Below are positions 54,696 through 63,309 of a stretch of 64,000 nucleotides of DNA, one piece after another (the stretch's first letter is position 1; each line of letters opens with the position of its first letter). Source of the stretch: Fulvivirga marina (lineage in GTDB: Bacteria > Bacteroidota > Bacteroidia > Cytophagales > Cyclobacteriaceae); the NCBI RefSeq assembly GCF_016775155.1, contig NZ_JAEUGD010000014.1:62001-126000 (forward strand). Direction: 5' to 3'. A program made the translations under genes and the position numbers. The notes under the pieces were generated by a model. That model saw nothing but the letters and a program-made list of their open reading frames with translations, was not told the origin of the DNA and ran no database searches.

Positions 54696-55727
54696 ATGGC
54701 AAAAACTAAACTCGAGTATGTATGGCTGGATGGTTATAAGCCCACTCAGTGCTTAAGAAGTAAAACAAAAATAGTTTCTGATTTTGATGGTACCCTTGAA
54801 GCATGTCCTATGTGGTCATTTGATGGTAGCTCTACACAGCAGGCTGAAGGAAATTCATCAGACTGTTTGCTCAAGCCCGTTGCCATTTTTTCTGATCCAG
54901 GAAGAAAGAATGCTTACCTGGTTATGACAGAAGTACTTAATCCTGATAAAACCCCGCATATTAGTAATGGACGAGCTTTGATTGATGACGATGATAATGA
55001 CTTCTGGTTTGGGTTCGAGCAGGAATATTTCCTATGGAACCCTGACACAGGTCTGCCCCTGGGATTTCCTACTGGTGGATTTCCTCGTCCGCAAGGTCCT
55101 TACTATTGTTCCGTAGGTGCCGAAAATGCTTATGGAAGGGAGATCGTGGAAGAGCACTTGGATTTATGTTTAGAAGCTGGGATCAATGTCGAAGGTATTA
55201 ATGCTGAGGTAGCAACTGGTCAGTGGGAGTTTCAGATCTTTTCTAAAGGAGCTGCTTCTGCTGGTGATCAAATATGGATAGCCAGGTACCTGCTGGAAAG
55301 AACTGCAGAAAAATATGGTTTGGCCATCAATTGGCACCCGAAGCCATTGAAAGGAGACTGGAACGGTTCTGGTATGCATGCTAACTTCTCTAACAGCATA
55401 TTGCGTGATGCAGGTTCTAAAGATGTTTATGATATGGTTTGTGAATCATTTGGGCCAAGAGTGAAAGAGCATATCGAAGTGTACGGTGCAGATAATGATC
55501 AACGCTTAACCGGAGCTCATGAAACTCAGTCCATTGATAAATTTAGCTACGGGGTCTCTGACCGAGGAGCTTCTATTAGAATTCCGATCGGTACCGTTGA
55601 AAACGGATGGAAAGGCTGGTTGGAAGACAGGCGTCCAGCTTCTAATGGAGATCCTTATAAAATTGCTGCCCGAATTATAAAAACTGTAAAATCGGCAGAA
55701 GTATCCGTTGAAGAAGCGGTTGCCTAA
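54696..55727 (+). CDS. glnII: Glutamine synthetase, type II (GSII, eukaryotic-type)
   Basis: 343 residues, the short GSII length (GSI is about 470 and GSIII about 730). Motifs: EYVWLDGYKPTQCLRSKTK (beta-grasp start), WSFDGSSTQQAEGNSSDCLL, FGFEQEYFL (Glu metal ligands), GINAEVATGQWEFQI, NGSGMHANFS and RGASIRIPIGT. Condenses ammonia with glutamate using ATP. No adenylylation site expected in this class. Clustered with amt, so ammonium uptake and assimilation are encoded together. Confidence 0.96.
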   Translation: MAKTKLEYVWLDGYKPTQCLRSKTKIVSDFDGTLEACPMWSFDGSSTQQAEGNSSDCLLKPVAIFSDPGRKNAYLVMTEVLNPDKTPHISNGRALIDDDDNDFWFGFEQEYFLWNPDTGLPLGFPTGGFPRPQGPYYCSVGAENAYGREIVEEHLDLCLEAGINVEGINAEVATGQWEFQIFSKGAASAGDQIWIARYLLERTAEKYGLAINWHPKPLKGDWNGSGMHANFSNSILRDAGSKDVYDMVCESFGPRVKEHIEVYGADNDQRLTGAHETQSIDKFSYGVSDRGASIRIPIGTVENGWKGWLEDRRPASNGDPYKIAARIIKTVKSAEVSVEEAVA

Positions 55728-55760
55728 TTTATACTACTTGTGTTGAGGTGTGCCTGACAC

Positions 55761-55797
55761 GGGAAGAGAGTGCTTAAGCTTTCTTCCCTGTCTTTTT
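55761..55797 (+). terminator. Terminator of glnII
   Basis: GGGAAGAGAG / CTTTCTTCCC stem with an 8-nt loop and TGTCTTTTT tail. It overlaps the stop codon of the convergent coiled-coil gene. Confidence 0.8.
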
Positions 55798-56064
55798 AAA
55801 AATAGCCTCAAATGCATTTTTTAATTCTTGCCCAGCTTTTTCCAAGCTCTTTTCCGCTTCGTCCCAACTATCTTTATGAGTTTCTTTGAAGCTTTTAAAT
55901 TCACCTTTTAACGTTTCTGCATTTCTTTTTAGCTCCTCGATTCTATCAGCATAATCAATTTTAGCTTGATCTTTTGCCACCTTGAGGTCTGCAATAAGCT
56001 CATCTATTTTCTTTCCTATGTCTTTGAGCAAGTGTTCCGCTTTGCCTTGAGATTGATCTTCCAT
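55774..56064 (-). CDS. Small coiled-coil protein of unknown function
   Basis: 96 residues, almost entirely Lys/Glu/Ala/Leu heptads (LLKDIGKKIDELIADLKVAKDQAKIDY ... LEKAGQELKNAFEAIFKKTGKKA), predicted to be one long amphipathic helix or helical hairpin. No signal peptide or membrane helix. It resembles short stress-associated helical proteins (sll1863-like), but the family is not certain. Single gene. Confidence 0.75.
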   Translation of the reverse strand: MEDQSQGKAEHLLKDIGKKIDELIADLKVAKDQAKIDYADRIEELKRNAETLKGEFKSFKETHKDSWDEAEKSLEKAGQELKNAFEAIFKKTGKKA

Positions 56065-56132
56065 TATACCATTTCGTTTATTTATTGTTAATTACGTAGA
56101 AATTGAAAGTTAGTTTATAAACACCATATTAT

Positions 56133-56819
56133 ATGAAACATCATCAGAATCCCATGGAGCATATAGCAGAGCTGTTAGAAACCAAGGCTTGTATTAAGCA
56201 AGAGACCTATCGAAATTTACAAGAGGTGTTTAAGGCCCTGATGACTGAAGCCGATAATGTGATCAATAAGATTAATAAAAAAATTAAGAAAAAGGATAAG
56301 GATGTAACATTGGCTGTTACGAACATCAGCGATAATGAGTTTCATGTCAAAGTTGCCGGAGACTTGCTTATTTTCTTCATGCACACTAATATTATTATGT
56401 TTGATAAGAAACACAGTCTGAATAAAAGTAAGTATGTAGCCGATGATCCAATGAGGAAATACCTGGGCCAGATCAATGTATATAATTTTATGGCAGATTC
56501 ACTAAAATATAACAGAGTAAACGACCCAGGATATCTTATCTCAAGGCTTTTTGTGAATTGTGAAAATCATTTCCTGATCGAGGGTGATGGACAGCTAAAT
56601 TATATGTTTGAGGATATTTCATCCCAACCTATTACACCTATAGATATTAGTGTTTTTATCCAAATGGTTATTTCTCAAGCCATTGATTCGGACCTGATCA
56701 CTTCACCCTTTCCCGCTATCAGAACAATCACATTAAATCAAAAGCATGAAAAGTCCCAGGCTTTGGGGGGGGGATATAAAATAGGTTTTCAAATGTCTTA
56801 CCAGCAGGATATAGAGTAA
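56133..56819 (+). CDS. Conserved-looking hypothetical protein
   Basis: 228 residues, soluble, no signal peptide. The N-terminal 60 residues are helical with a Lys-rich stretch (NKINKKIKKKDKD); then a mixed alpha/beta region (VTLAVTNISDNEFHVKVAGDLLIFFMHTNIIMFDKKH) and a C-terminal part ending GGYKIGFQMSYQQDIE. Codon use and composition match its neighbours. I do not recognise the family. Confidence 0.75.
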   Translation: MKHHQNPMEHIAELLETKACIKQETYRNLQEVFKALMTEADNVINKINKKIKKKDKDVTLAVTNISDNEFHVKVAGDLLIFFMHTNIIMFDKKHSLNKSKYVADDPMRKYLGQINVYNFMADSLKYNRVNDPGYLISRLFVNCENHFLIEGDGQLNYMFEDISSQPITPIDISVFIQMVISQAIDSDLITSPFPAIRTITLNQKHEKSQALGGGYKIGFQMSYQQDIE

Positions 56820-56949
56820 TGTAGTGCTTTAATAAGGTTTGTTTAATATAAATAAGCTCATGAGAAAGTCAATTTGTAGTCAAACATAAATTATTTGATA
56901 GTCTGTCTCACTTTATGTTGTTCTTCCTTCAATCTCAGCGTTAAAGGTT

Positions 56950-56957
56950 TATCTTTG
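56950..56957 (+). promoter_or_regulatory. Promoter -7 element upstream of the small lipoprotein/cmk
   Basis: TATCTTTG fits TAnnTTTG, 18 nt before the ATG of the small lipoprotein gene. No good TTG box at the expected distance. Confidence 0.4.
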
Positions 56958-56975
56958 TGATAAAATAATTAATAA

Positions 56976-57104
56976 ATGCAGTTACGAAAGCTATTGATAT
57001 TGTTGGTTAGTGTGATGTTGATTGTAGGGTGTGCTTCATCAAAGAAACGAAACGGCAAAATAAAACCGGGCAAACCTATTCCATGTCCGATGAAGGATTG
57101 TTAA
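56976..57104 (+). CDS. Small lipoprotein, 42 residues
   Basis: ATG 56976 to TAA 57104. Signal peptide with lipobox IVGC at 16-19 (Cys19 lipidated) leaves a 24-residue mature peptide, ASSKKRNGKIKPGKPIPCPMKDC after the lipid cysteine: basic, Pro/Lys-rich, with two further cysteines at the C-terminus. It has a -7 promoter match upstream and lies 6 nt before cmk. Tiny lipoproteins of this kind are often overlooked. Function unknown. Confidence 0.72.
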   Translation: MQLRKLLILLVSVMLIVGCASSKKRNGKIKPGKPIPCPMKDC

Positions 57105-57110
57105 TTGAAC

Positions 57111-57818
57111 ATGAATAAAATTGTTATAGCCATAGACGGTTACTCTGCTTGTGGGAAAAGTACAACAGCCAAATCCGTGGCCAATATTCTGGGCTACACT
57201 TATATAGATACTGGCGCTATGTATCGCGCAATAACCCTTTATTTTCACCGAAACCATGTGAGCCTGACGAATAAAAAGGATATCACAAAGGCTCTTGAAA
57301 ATATAGATATTACCTTTCAGAAAAGTGCTAAAACAGGCATGTCCGAAACATTCCTGAACGGGCTTAATGTGGAGCAAGAAATTCGGAAAATGTATGTTTC
57401 CGAGAATGTTAGTCAGGTAAGTTGTTTAGTGGAAGTAAGAAATGCCATGGTGGCTCAACAGCGAAAGTTGGGGAAGAAGAAGGGTGTAGTTATGGATGGG
57501 CGCGATATAGGTACCGTTGTTTTTCCCGATGCCGAGCTAAAGGTTTTTATGGAGGCGGATATTTATGTGCGTGCAGGAAGGCGTCAGGAGGAACTCCTTG
57601 AGTGTGGACAGTTGGTGGATTTGAGTGAAATTATTGAGAATTTAAAGAAGCGTGATCATATTGATAGCACAAGAGAGGAAAGCCCATTACGAAAGGCGGA
57701 TGATGCCCTCGTACTGGACACGACTTTTCTTACGTTGGAAGAGCAAGTAGATGAGGTTATAAATCAGGCTTTAAGTAAAATATTGAACGAAAAAAGGGAA
57801 TCAGTAGATGCTGAATAA
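57111..57818 (+). CDS. cmk: (d)CMP kinase
   Basis: 235 residues from ATG 57111 (an in-frame TTG at 57105 is also possible). Walker A GYSACGKSTTAK near 9-20, YIDTGAMYRA (CMP-binding region), MDGRDIGTVVFPDAELKVFM and the KKRDHIDSTREESPLRKADDA C-terminal segment. Phosphorylates CMP and dCMP. Preceded at 6 nt by a small lipoprotein gene. Confidence 0.96.
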   Translation: MNKIVIAIDGYSACGKSTTAKSVANILGYTYIDTGAMYRAITLYFHRNHVSLTNKKDITKALENIDITFQKSAKTGMSETFLNGLNVEQEIRKMYVSENVSQVSCLVEVRNAMVAQQRKLGKKKGVVMDGRDIGTVVFPDAELKVFMEADIYVRAGRRQEELLECGQLVDLSEIIENLKKRDHIDSTREESPLRKADDALVLDTTFLTLEEQVDEVINQALSKILNEKRESVDAE

Positions 57819-57879
57819 CCACCTTAATAATTATTTGTTTTAAATTATTGTCTTAGATTTTAATTGTAGGAAAAATTGT

Positions 57880-57887
57880 TAATTTTG
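57880..57887 (+). promoter_or_regulatory. Promoter -7 element of the nqr operon
   Basis: TAATTTTG matches TAnnTTTG, 40 nt before the nqrA ATG. No clear -33 TTG at 18-20 nt; a TTTTA lies in that place. Confidence 0.4.
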
Positions 57888-57927
57888 CCTCGATTTTAAT
57901 GATAAGATTTGAATCTTAAAGTAACGC

Positions 57928-59292
57928 ATGTCTAAATTCATCAAGCTAAAAAAAGGGTTTGATATCAACCTGGCGGGCAAGGCTGAGAAGAAGATCGTAG
58001 AAGTTGAGCAACCAGAAACTTTCGCGTATAAGCCTTCAAGTTTTCACGGTATTTTAAGGCCGAAGTTAAAAGTGAAAGAGGGAGACACTGTAAAAGCAGG
58101 TACCCCTATACTTTTTGACAAAAAAAATGACAAGGTTCTTCATGTTGCACCGGTTAGCGGTGAGATTGTAGAAATCAGAAGAGGTGAAAAAAGAAAGATC
58201 CTCGAAGTAGTCATTTTGGCTGACAAAAGCATCGAATATGAAACATTCGATAAGTATACCGTATCAGATATCAATGGTTTATCCAGGGAAAACATTGTTG
58301 ACCAAATGCTTGGTAGCGGTGTTTGGCCTAATCTAGTTCAGAGACCGTATGGTGTTATTGCGGACCCTTCCGAAACACCTAAGGCTATTTTCATTTCTGC
58401 TTTCGATACTCATCCTTTGGCTCCTGATTACAGCCTGATCTTTAAAGGTCAGGATCAGTATTTTCAGGCTGGTATTGATATATTGAAAAAGCTAACCCCC
58501 GGGGCTGTTCATGTAAACGTGAACGGTGATGCTGAAGTGTCTCCAATGTTTGCTCACGCAAAGAATATAGAACTGAATAAGTTTTCAGGTCCTCATCCTG
58601 TGGGTAACGTTGGTGTTCAGATTCATCACCTTGACCCTATTAATAAAGGTGATGTCGTGTGGACTGTAAACCCTTACGGCGTTATTCAGATCGGTAAGCT
58701 TTTCCTAGAGGGGAAATATGACGCGTCCAGGGTTATCGCTGTTGCCGGATCTGAGGTTAAGAACCCACAGTATTATAAAACTTTTACCGGAGCATCAATC
58801 AAGAGATTTGTTGAAGGTAACCTTTCCAACGATCATGTGAGATTTGTTTCAGGTAATGCCTTAACAGGTAGTAAAATAGCAGCAGATGGACATTTAGGTT
58901 TCCATGATAGTTTGCTAACTGTACTGCCTGAAGGAGATCAATATGAGCTTTTCGGATGGATCAAGCCTACTACTCAAAAGCTGAGTTTCCAAAGGGCATT
59001 TGGTCTTTTATCATTCTTGTTCCCTAAAAAAGAGTATGCATTGGATACCAATGTAAAAGGGGAGCCCCGTGCATTTGTACAAACAGGGGTATTTGAGAAA
59101 GTAACACCTATGGATGTATTGCCAACATATCTGCTCAAGGCTATTCTTGCAGAAGATTTTGATGATATGGAAGCATTGGGAATATATGAGATTATTGAGG
59201 AAGACCTTGCACTATGTGAGTTCGTGGATGTATCCAAGCACGATGTACAGGATATAGTTCGTGAAGGCCTGAACTTAATGCGATATAGTTAA
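57928..59292 (+). CDS. nqrA: Na+-translocating NADH:quinone reductase subunit A
   Basis: 454 residues, soluble. Start KLKKGFDINLAGKAE is the NqrA N-terminus; HGILRPKLKVKEGDTVKAGTPILFDKK is the biotinyl/lipoyl-like domain; later VVWTVNPYGVIQIGKLFLEGKYDASRVIAVAGS is also characteristic. Quinone-binding peripheral subunit of the Na+ pump. First gene of the operon. Confidence 0.97.
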   Translation: MSKFIKLKKGFDINLAGKAEKKIVEVEQPETFAYKPSSFHGILRPKLKVKEGDTVKAGTPILFDKKNDKVLHVAPVSGEIVEIRRGEKRKILEVVILADKSIEYETFDKYTVSDINGLSRENIVDQMLGSGVWPNLVQRPYGVIADPSETPKAIFISAFDTHPLAPDYSLIFKGQDQYFQAGIDILKKLTPGAVHVNVNGDAEVSPMFAHAKNIELNKFSGPHPVGNVGVQIHHLDPINKGDVVWTVNPYGVIQIGKLFLEGKYDASRVIAVAGSEVKNPQYYKTFTGASIKRFVEGNLSNDHVRFVSGNALTGSKIAADGHLGFHDSLLTVLPEGDQYELFGWIKPTTQKLSFQRAFGLLSFLFPKKEYALDTNVKGEPRAFVQTGVFEKVTPMDVLPTYLLKAILAEDFDDMEALGIYEIIEEDLALCEFVDVSKHDVQDIVREGLNLMRYS

Positions 59293-59317
59293 TTCATAAA
59301 GATATAAGAGCGATAAA

Positions 59318-60523
59318 ATGAAGTTTTTAAGAGAAGCACTTGATAAAGTAAAACCTCACTTCGAAAAAGGCGGAAAGTGGGAGAAGTTTTACTATATATA
59401 TGAGGCTCATGATACGTTGTTGTTTGCTCCTAACCACACTACAAATTCGAAAGGTGTGCAGATTAGGGATGCAATGGATATGAAGCGTTTGATGATGACG
59501 GTTATCATAGCAATGATCCCTTGTTTGTTATTTGGTATATATAATGTCGGATATCAGCATTTCATGGCTATAGGGCAACCTGAGGCAGGCTTTGGAGATA
59601 TGGTTTTAGTCGGTTTAATTCAGGTCGTTCCTATTCTGGTAGTTTCTTATGCTGTTGGACTGGGTACCGAATTTGCCTTTTCAGTGATTAGACAACACCC
59701 TATCAATGAAGGGTTCCTTGTAACTGGTATGCTTATTCCTTTAGTTATGCCTCCGGATATCCCACTTTGGCAGGTCGCACTGGCTACAATCTTTGCGGTA
59801 ATTATTGCCAAAGAAGCATTTGGAGGAACAGGTATGAATATTCTTAACGTGGCATTGACTGCAAGGGCGTTCTTGTACTTTGCTTACCCAAGCCAGATTT
59901 CAGGTGATGTTTGGACTTATATCGGTGAAGCTAATAAAGCCGTGCAAGGCTTTACAGGAGCTACTCCTTTAGCATTGGGTGCAGAGACCGTTGAAAGCGG
60001 TAAAAATGTTGTGGCATCTCTAAGTGCTTATGGCAGCGGGTGGAGCGATGGAATATATGAATTCTCTAATATGTTCTTTGGCTTTATGCCAGGATCAATA
60101 GGAGAGACTTCAGCCCTGATGTGTCTTATAGGTGCATTCATACTTATATTTACAGGTGTAGGAAGTTGGAAGGTTATGATCAGTGTAGTAGCCGGTGCTT
60201 TTGGTATGGGATTATTACTCAATGGTCTTGCCGTGAATGAATTTATGGCTATGCCTGCTCATTATCACCTTGTAATTGGAGGTTTGGCTTTTGGTACAGT
60301 TTACATGGCGACAGACCCTGTTACGGCTTCTCAAACGGAAACGGGAAAATGGATATATGGTTTGATGATCGGTATGCTGACTGTTGTTATCAGGGTCTTT
60401 AACCCGGCATATCCAGAAGGAATTATGCTTGCAATACTGTTTATGAACGTATTTGCACCACTCATTGATCACTATGTAGTAATAGCTAATAAGAAAAGGA
60501 GGTTACAACGTGCGACAGTCTAA
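59318..60523 (+). CDS. nqrB: Na+-translocating NADH:quinone reductase subunit B
   Basis: 401 residues, about ten membrane helices. N-terminal soluble part (KPHFEKGGKWEKFYYIYEAHDTLLF), then helices from about 52. GFTGATPLAL near 210-219 contains the Thr that takes covalent FMN. Overlaps nqrC by 14 nt. Confidence 0.97.
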   Translation: MKFLREALDKVKPHFEKGGKWEKFYYIYEAHDTLLFAPNHTTNSKGVQIRDAMDMKRLMMTVIIAMIPCLLFGIYNVGYQHFMAIGQPEAGFGDMVLVGLIQVVPILVVSYAVGLGTEFAFSVIRQHPINEGFLVTGMLIPLVMPPDIPLWQVALATIFAVIIAKEAFGGTGMNILNVALTARAFLYFAYPSQISGDVWTYIGEANKAVQGFTGATPLALGAETVESGKNVVASLSAYGSGWSDGIYEFSNMFFGFMPGSIGETSALMCLIGAFILIFTGVGSWKVMISVVAGAFGMGLLLNGLAVNEFMAMPAHYHLVIGGLAFGTVYMATDPVTASQTETGKWIYGLMIGMLTVVIRVFNPAYPEGIMLAILFMNVFAPLIDHYVVIANKKRRLQRATV

Positions 60524-61271
60524 CGGATATATTATATTATTTACAGCAATTATGACCGTTATAGTGGGAGGATTGCTGTCCTTGGCTTCACAAGGTCTGG
60601 CGCCAGCCCAGAAGAGATCAATTGAGCTGGATACCAAAAGCTCTATTCTGTCTTCAGTAATGGACAGAAAAGAGCTGAAAAAAATGAAACCTAAAGAAGT
60701 ACTTGAAATGTACGATAAGAGAATATCTTCTTTAGTAGTTGATATCAACGGTGATATAGTTGAAAAGAATGAGAAGGGAGAGCCAATTGTAGCAGAGGAG
60801 GTGAGTATTCTGAAAAACTATAAGAAAAATCCGGAAGAAAGACTTTATCCCGTATTTAAATATATGAGTGCGGAGAATCCTGATAAAGTTGAATCATATA
60901 TATTGCCTCTTTACGGAGCAGGTCTATGGGATAAAATCTGGGGATATGTGGCATTGAACAAGGAGCTGACCACGATTGTTGGTGTGGCGTATGACCACAA
61001 ACAGGAAACACCAGGCTTGGGAGCCAGGATTGGAACACCTGAAATCCAAGGTAGATACGTTGGGAAAGAGATTTATGATGAGCAGGGAAATCTTGTTTCA
61101 GTTACTATGGTGAAAGGAGAAGGAAATACAGGGCTGGATTCACACCATGTAGATGGAATGTCAGGAGCTACATTGACAGGTAAAGGTGTTAATGTGATGC
61201 TGAAGAATTACCTGAATTATTATCAATCTTATTTTAAGAAAGTTAAATCTGGCTCAGTAGCTGCGCTTTAA
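60510..61271 (+). CDS. nqrC: Na+-translocating NADH:quinone reductase subunit C
   Basis: 253 residues. One N-terminal membrane helix (about 6-28), then a periplasmic FMN-binding domain. GMSGATLTGKG near 214-224 contains the SGAT motif with the FMN-linked Thr. ETPGLGARI near 169 is also conserved. Confidence 0.97.
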   Translation: MRQSNGYIILFTAIMTVIVGGLLSLASQGLAPAQKRSIELDTKSSILSSVMDRKELKKMKPKEVLEMYDKRISSLVVDINGDIVEKNEKGEPIVAEEVSILKNYKKNPEERLYPVFKYMSAENPDKVESYILPLYGAGLWDKIWGYVALNKELTTIVGVAYDHKQETPGLGARIGTPEIQGRYVGKEIYDEQGNLVSVTMVKGEGNTGLDSHHVDGMSGATLTGKGVNVMLKNYLNYYQSYFKKVKSGSVAAL

Positions 61272-61310
61272 GTAGTGGCGATCGGCATTTAGAACAGATA
61301 CTATAATATT

Positions 61311-61988
61311 ATGAGTACTGAAACTTTAGAGCAAAAGAATGAAGAAGTCGTTCAGAAACCAGCTGAAGGCCTTCTGTCTAAAAGACGTAAAAGATTAATA
61401 TCAGATCCGCTGAATGAGGATAACCCAATTACTGTGCAGGTACTTGGTATTTGTTCTGCACTAGCGGTAACGGTGAAAATGGAACCTACGCTGATTATGT
61501 CAATCGCAGTGGTTTTTGTAATTGTTTTCTCCAATCTTATAATCTCACTACTTAGAAACCTTATTCCTAATAGGGTAAGGATCATTGTACAGCTAGCAGT
61601 TATTGCGACCCTGGTGACCTTGGTTAGTGAAGTGCTTAAAGCGTATAACTATGAGATGTACAAGATATTGGGTGCATTTGTAGGTTTGATCATTACCAAC
61701 TGTATAGTAATGGGTAGGCTTGAGGCATTTGCTATGGGTAATAAGCCTTACGATTCAGTACTTGATGGATTAGGTAGTGGCTTTGGATATGCCTGGATTA
61801 TTTTAACTGTCGCTTTCTTTAGGGAACTGTTTGGTTCCGGGTCTATATTTGACTTTAAGATATTCGAAGCTGTAGGTATTAGTAATTTTCCTACCAACGG
61901 ATTGATGGTTGACTCAATCGGTGCATTTATGGTATTAGGAATATTAATCTGGGTACAGAGATCTAAGACAGGTTACGTAGAACACTAA
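61311..61988 (+). CDS. nqrD: Na+-translocating NADH:quinone reductase subunit D
   Basis: 225 residues. About six membrane helices; GICSALAVT near 44-52 carries one conserved Cys of the NqrD/E iron site, and [18 protein letters not shown] the second. A hydrophilic N-terminal extension of about 25 residues ([20 protein letters not shown]) is longer than usual. Confidence 0.96.
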   Translation: MSTETLEQKNEEVVQKPAEGLLSKRRKRLISDPLNEDNPITVQVLGICSALAVTVKMEPTLIMSIAVVFVIVFSNLIISLLRNLIPNRVRIIVQLAVIATLVTLVSEVLKAYNYEMYKILGAFVGLIITNCIVMGRLEAFAMGNKPYDSVLDGLGSGFGYAWIILTVAFFRELFGSGSIFDFKIFEAVGISNFPTNGLMVDSIGAFMVLGILIWVQRSKTGYVEH

Positions 61989-62001
61989 AAAATATTTAGA
62001 A

Positions 62002-62613
62002 ATGGAATTAGTAAGCTTAGGAATAAAATCAATCTTTATTGAGAACATGATCTTTGCCTATTTCTTGGGCATGTGTTCTTTCCTTGCAGTTTCTAAAAAA
62101 GTGTCTACAGCGGTGGGCCTTGGAGCTGCAGTTATATTTGTGTTAACTATTACTGTACCTGTAAACTGGTTACTTCAGGAATATGTACTGAAGGAAGGAG
62201 CATTAACGTGGCTGGGTGCCGGTTTTGGAGAAGTAAACCTTGAGTTTCTTCAATTTATCATGTTTATCGCGATTATCGCCGCGATGGTTCAGTTGGTAGA
62301 GATGATCATTGAAAAATTCTCTCCATCACTTTACGGTTCTTTAGGGATATTCTTGCCTTTGATTGCTGTGAACTGTGCCATTCTGGGGTCTTCGTTATTC
62401 ATGATTCAAAGAGACTATAAGCTCTCAGAGGCTACAGTGTTTGGTTTTGGGTCGGGTATTGGCTGGATGCTGGCTATCGTTGCACTGGCTGCTATCAGAG
62501 AGAAATTGAAGTACTCAAATGTACCTGCCGGATTAAAGGGTTTAGGAATCACTATGTTGATCACTGGATTAATGGGTATTGCTTTTAAATCTTTTATCGG
62601 TATTGCTCTTTAA
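62002..62613 (+). CDS. nqrE: Na+-translocating NADH:quinone reductase subunit E
   Basis: 203 residues, six membrane helices. [16 protein letters not shown] and [12 protein letters not shown] hold the Cys residues matching those of NqrD. Starts 13 nt after nqrD. The operon is closed by a strong terminator 26 nt after this gene, with no nqrF following. Confidence 0.96.
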   Translation: MELVSLGIKSIFIENMIFAYFLGMCSFLAVSKKVSTAVGLGAAVIFVLTITVPVNWLLQEYVLKEGALTWLGAGFGEVNLEFLQFIMFIAIIAAMVQLVEMIIEKFSPSLYGSLGIFLPLIAVNCAILGSSLFMIQRDYKLSEATVFGFGSGIGWMLAIVALAAIREKLKYSNVPAGLKGLGITMLITGLMGIAFKSFIGIAL

Positions 62614-62639
62614 GAATAATTAAGACAATAATTATAGTT

Positions 62640-62673
62640 AAAAGGGTTTCTACATGTTGGAAACCCTTTTTTT
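62640..62673 (+). terminator. Terminator of the nqrABCDE operon
   Basis: AAAGGGTTTC / GAAACCCTTT stem with a 9-nt loop, followed by T7. It lies directly after nqrE, so nqrF would need its own promoter. Confidence 0.9.
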
Positions 62674-62692
62674 ATGCAAACGGATACAAACC

Positions 62693-63280
62693 ATGAGTAA
62701 GTTTACTTTTAATCGATTTATCAGCTATTTCTTTAGAGGATTGCTGTTCGTGGTTCCTTTGGCGCTGACCATTTATATTATATATCAAACTCTGGAGTGG
62801 CTCGATGGACTAATACCCGTTAATATACCAGGCTTGGGGCTTATTATAATTATTGTGAACATAACTTTTTTAGGTTATTTGGCATCGTTTTTCATTACCA
62901 GACCTTTTTTTGATCAACTTGAAAAGTATCTTGTTAAAATACCTTTGGTAAATATAATTTATACATCTGTTAAGGACTTAATTGGAGCGTTTGTAGGAGA
63001 GCAAAAGAGGTTTAATGTGCCTGTTACGGTTGCAATGACAGAGGATAAGTCTGTGCTTAAAGTGGGTTTTGTTACCAGAAATGATTTAGCTGAAATAGAT
63101 TTGCCAGGATATATGTCGGTTTACCTGCCCCATTCATATAATTTCTCAGGCAACCATTTTTTGGTAAAGAAAAGTAATGTAAAGCCCCTACATATGAACG
63201 GGACTAATGCTATGAAGTTTGTTGTATCCGGGGGTGTATCAGGCCTGGAAGAAGAAAAGAAAAGGGATGCTAATTCATAG
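62693..63280 (+). CDS. DUF502 family membrane protein
   Basis: 195 residues from ATG 62693; the upstream in-frame ATG at 62654 lies in the loop of the nqr terminator and is unlikely. Two membrane helices near 12-33 and 46-70. Segments FFRGLLFVVPLALTIYIIY and IPLVNIIYTSVKDLIGAF are DUF502 signatures. Function unknown. Its stop codon is inside the terminator stem. Confidence 0.87.
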   Translation: MSKFTFNRFISYFFRGLLFVVPLALTIYIIYQTLEWLDGLIPVNIPGLGLIIIIVNITFLGYLASFFITRPFFDQLEKYLVKIPLVNIIYTSVKDLIGAFVGEQKRFNVPVTVAMTEDKSVLKVGFVTRNDLAEIDLPGYMSVYLPHSYNFSGNHFLVKKSNVKPLHMNGTNAMKFVVSGGVSGLEEEKKRDANS

Positions 63281-63295
63281 CGTCCCTTCTTTTTA
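63264..63295. terminator. Terminator between DUF502 and mnmA
   Basis: GGGATGCTA / TAGCGTCCC stem (one G-T pair), 5-nt loop, TTCTTTTTA tail; overlaps the DUF502 stop codon and lies between convergent genes. Confidence 0.8.
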
Positions 63296-63309
63296 GTCAG
63301 AGGAAAAAC

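Noticed and set aside
62654-62692. Upstream ATG start for the DUF502 gene
   Set aside because: It falls in the loop of the nqr terminator, and the extra residues do not match the family; ATG 62693 is better.
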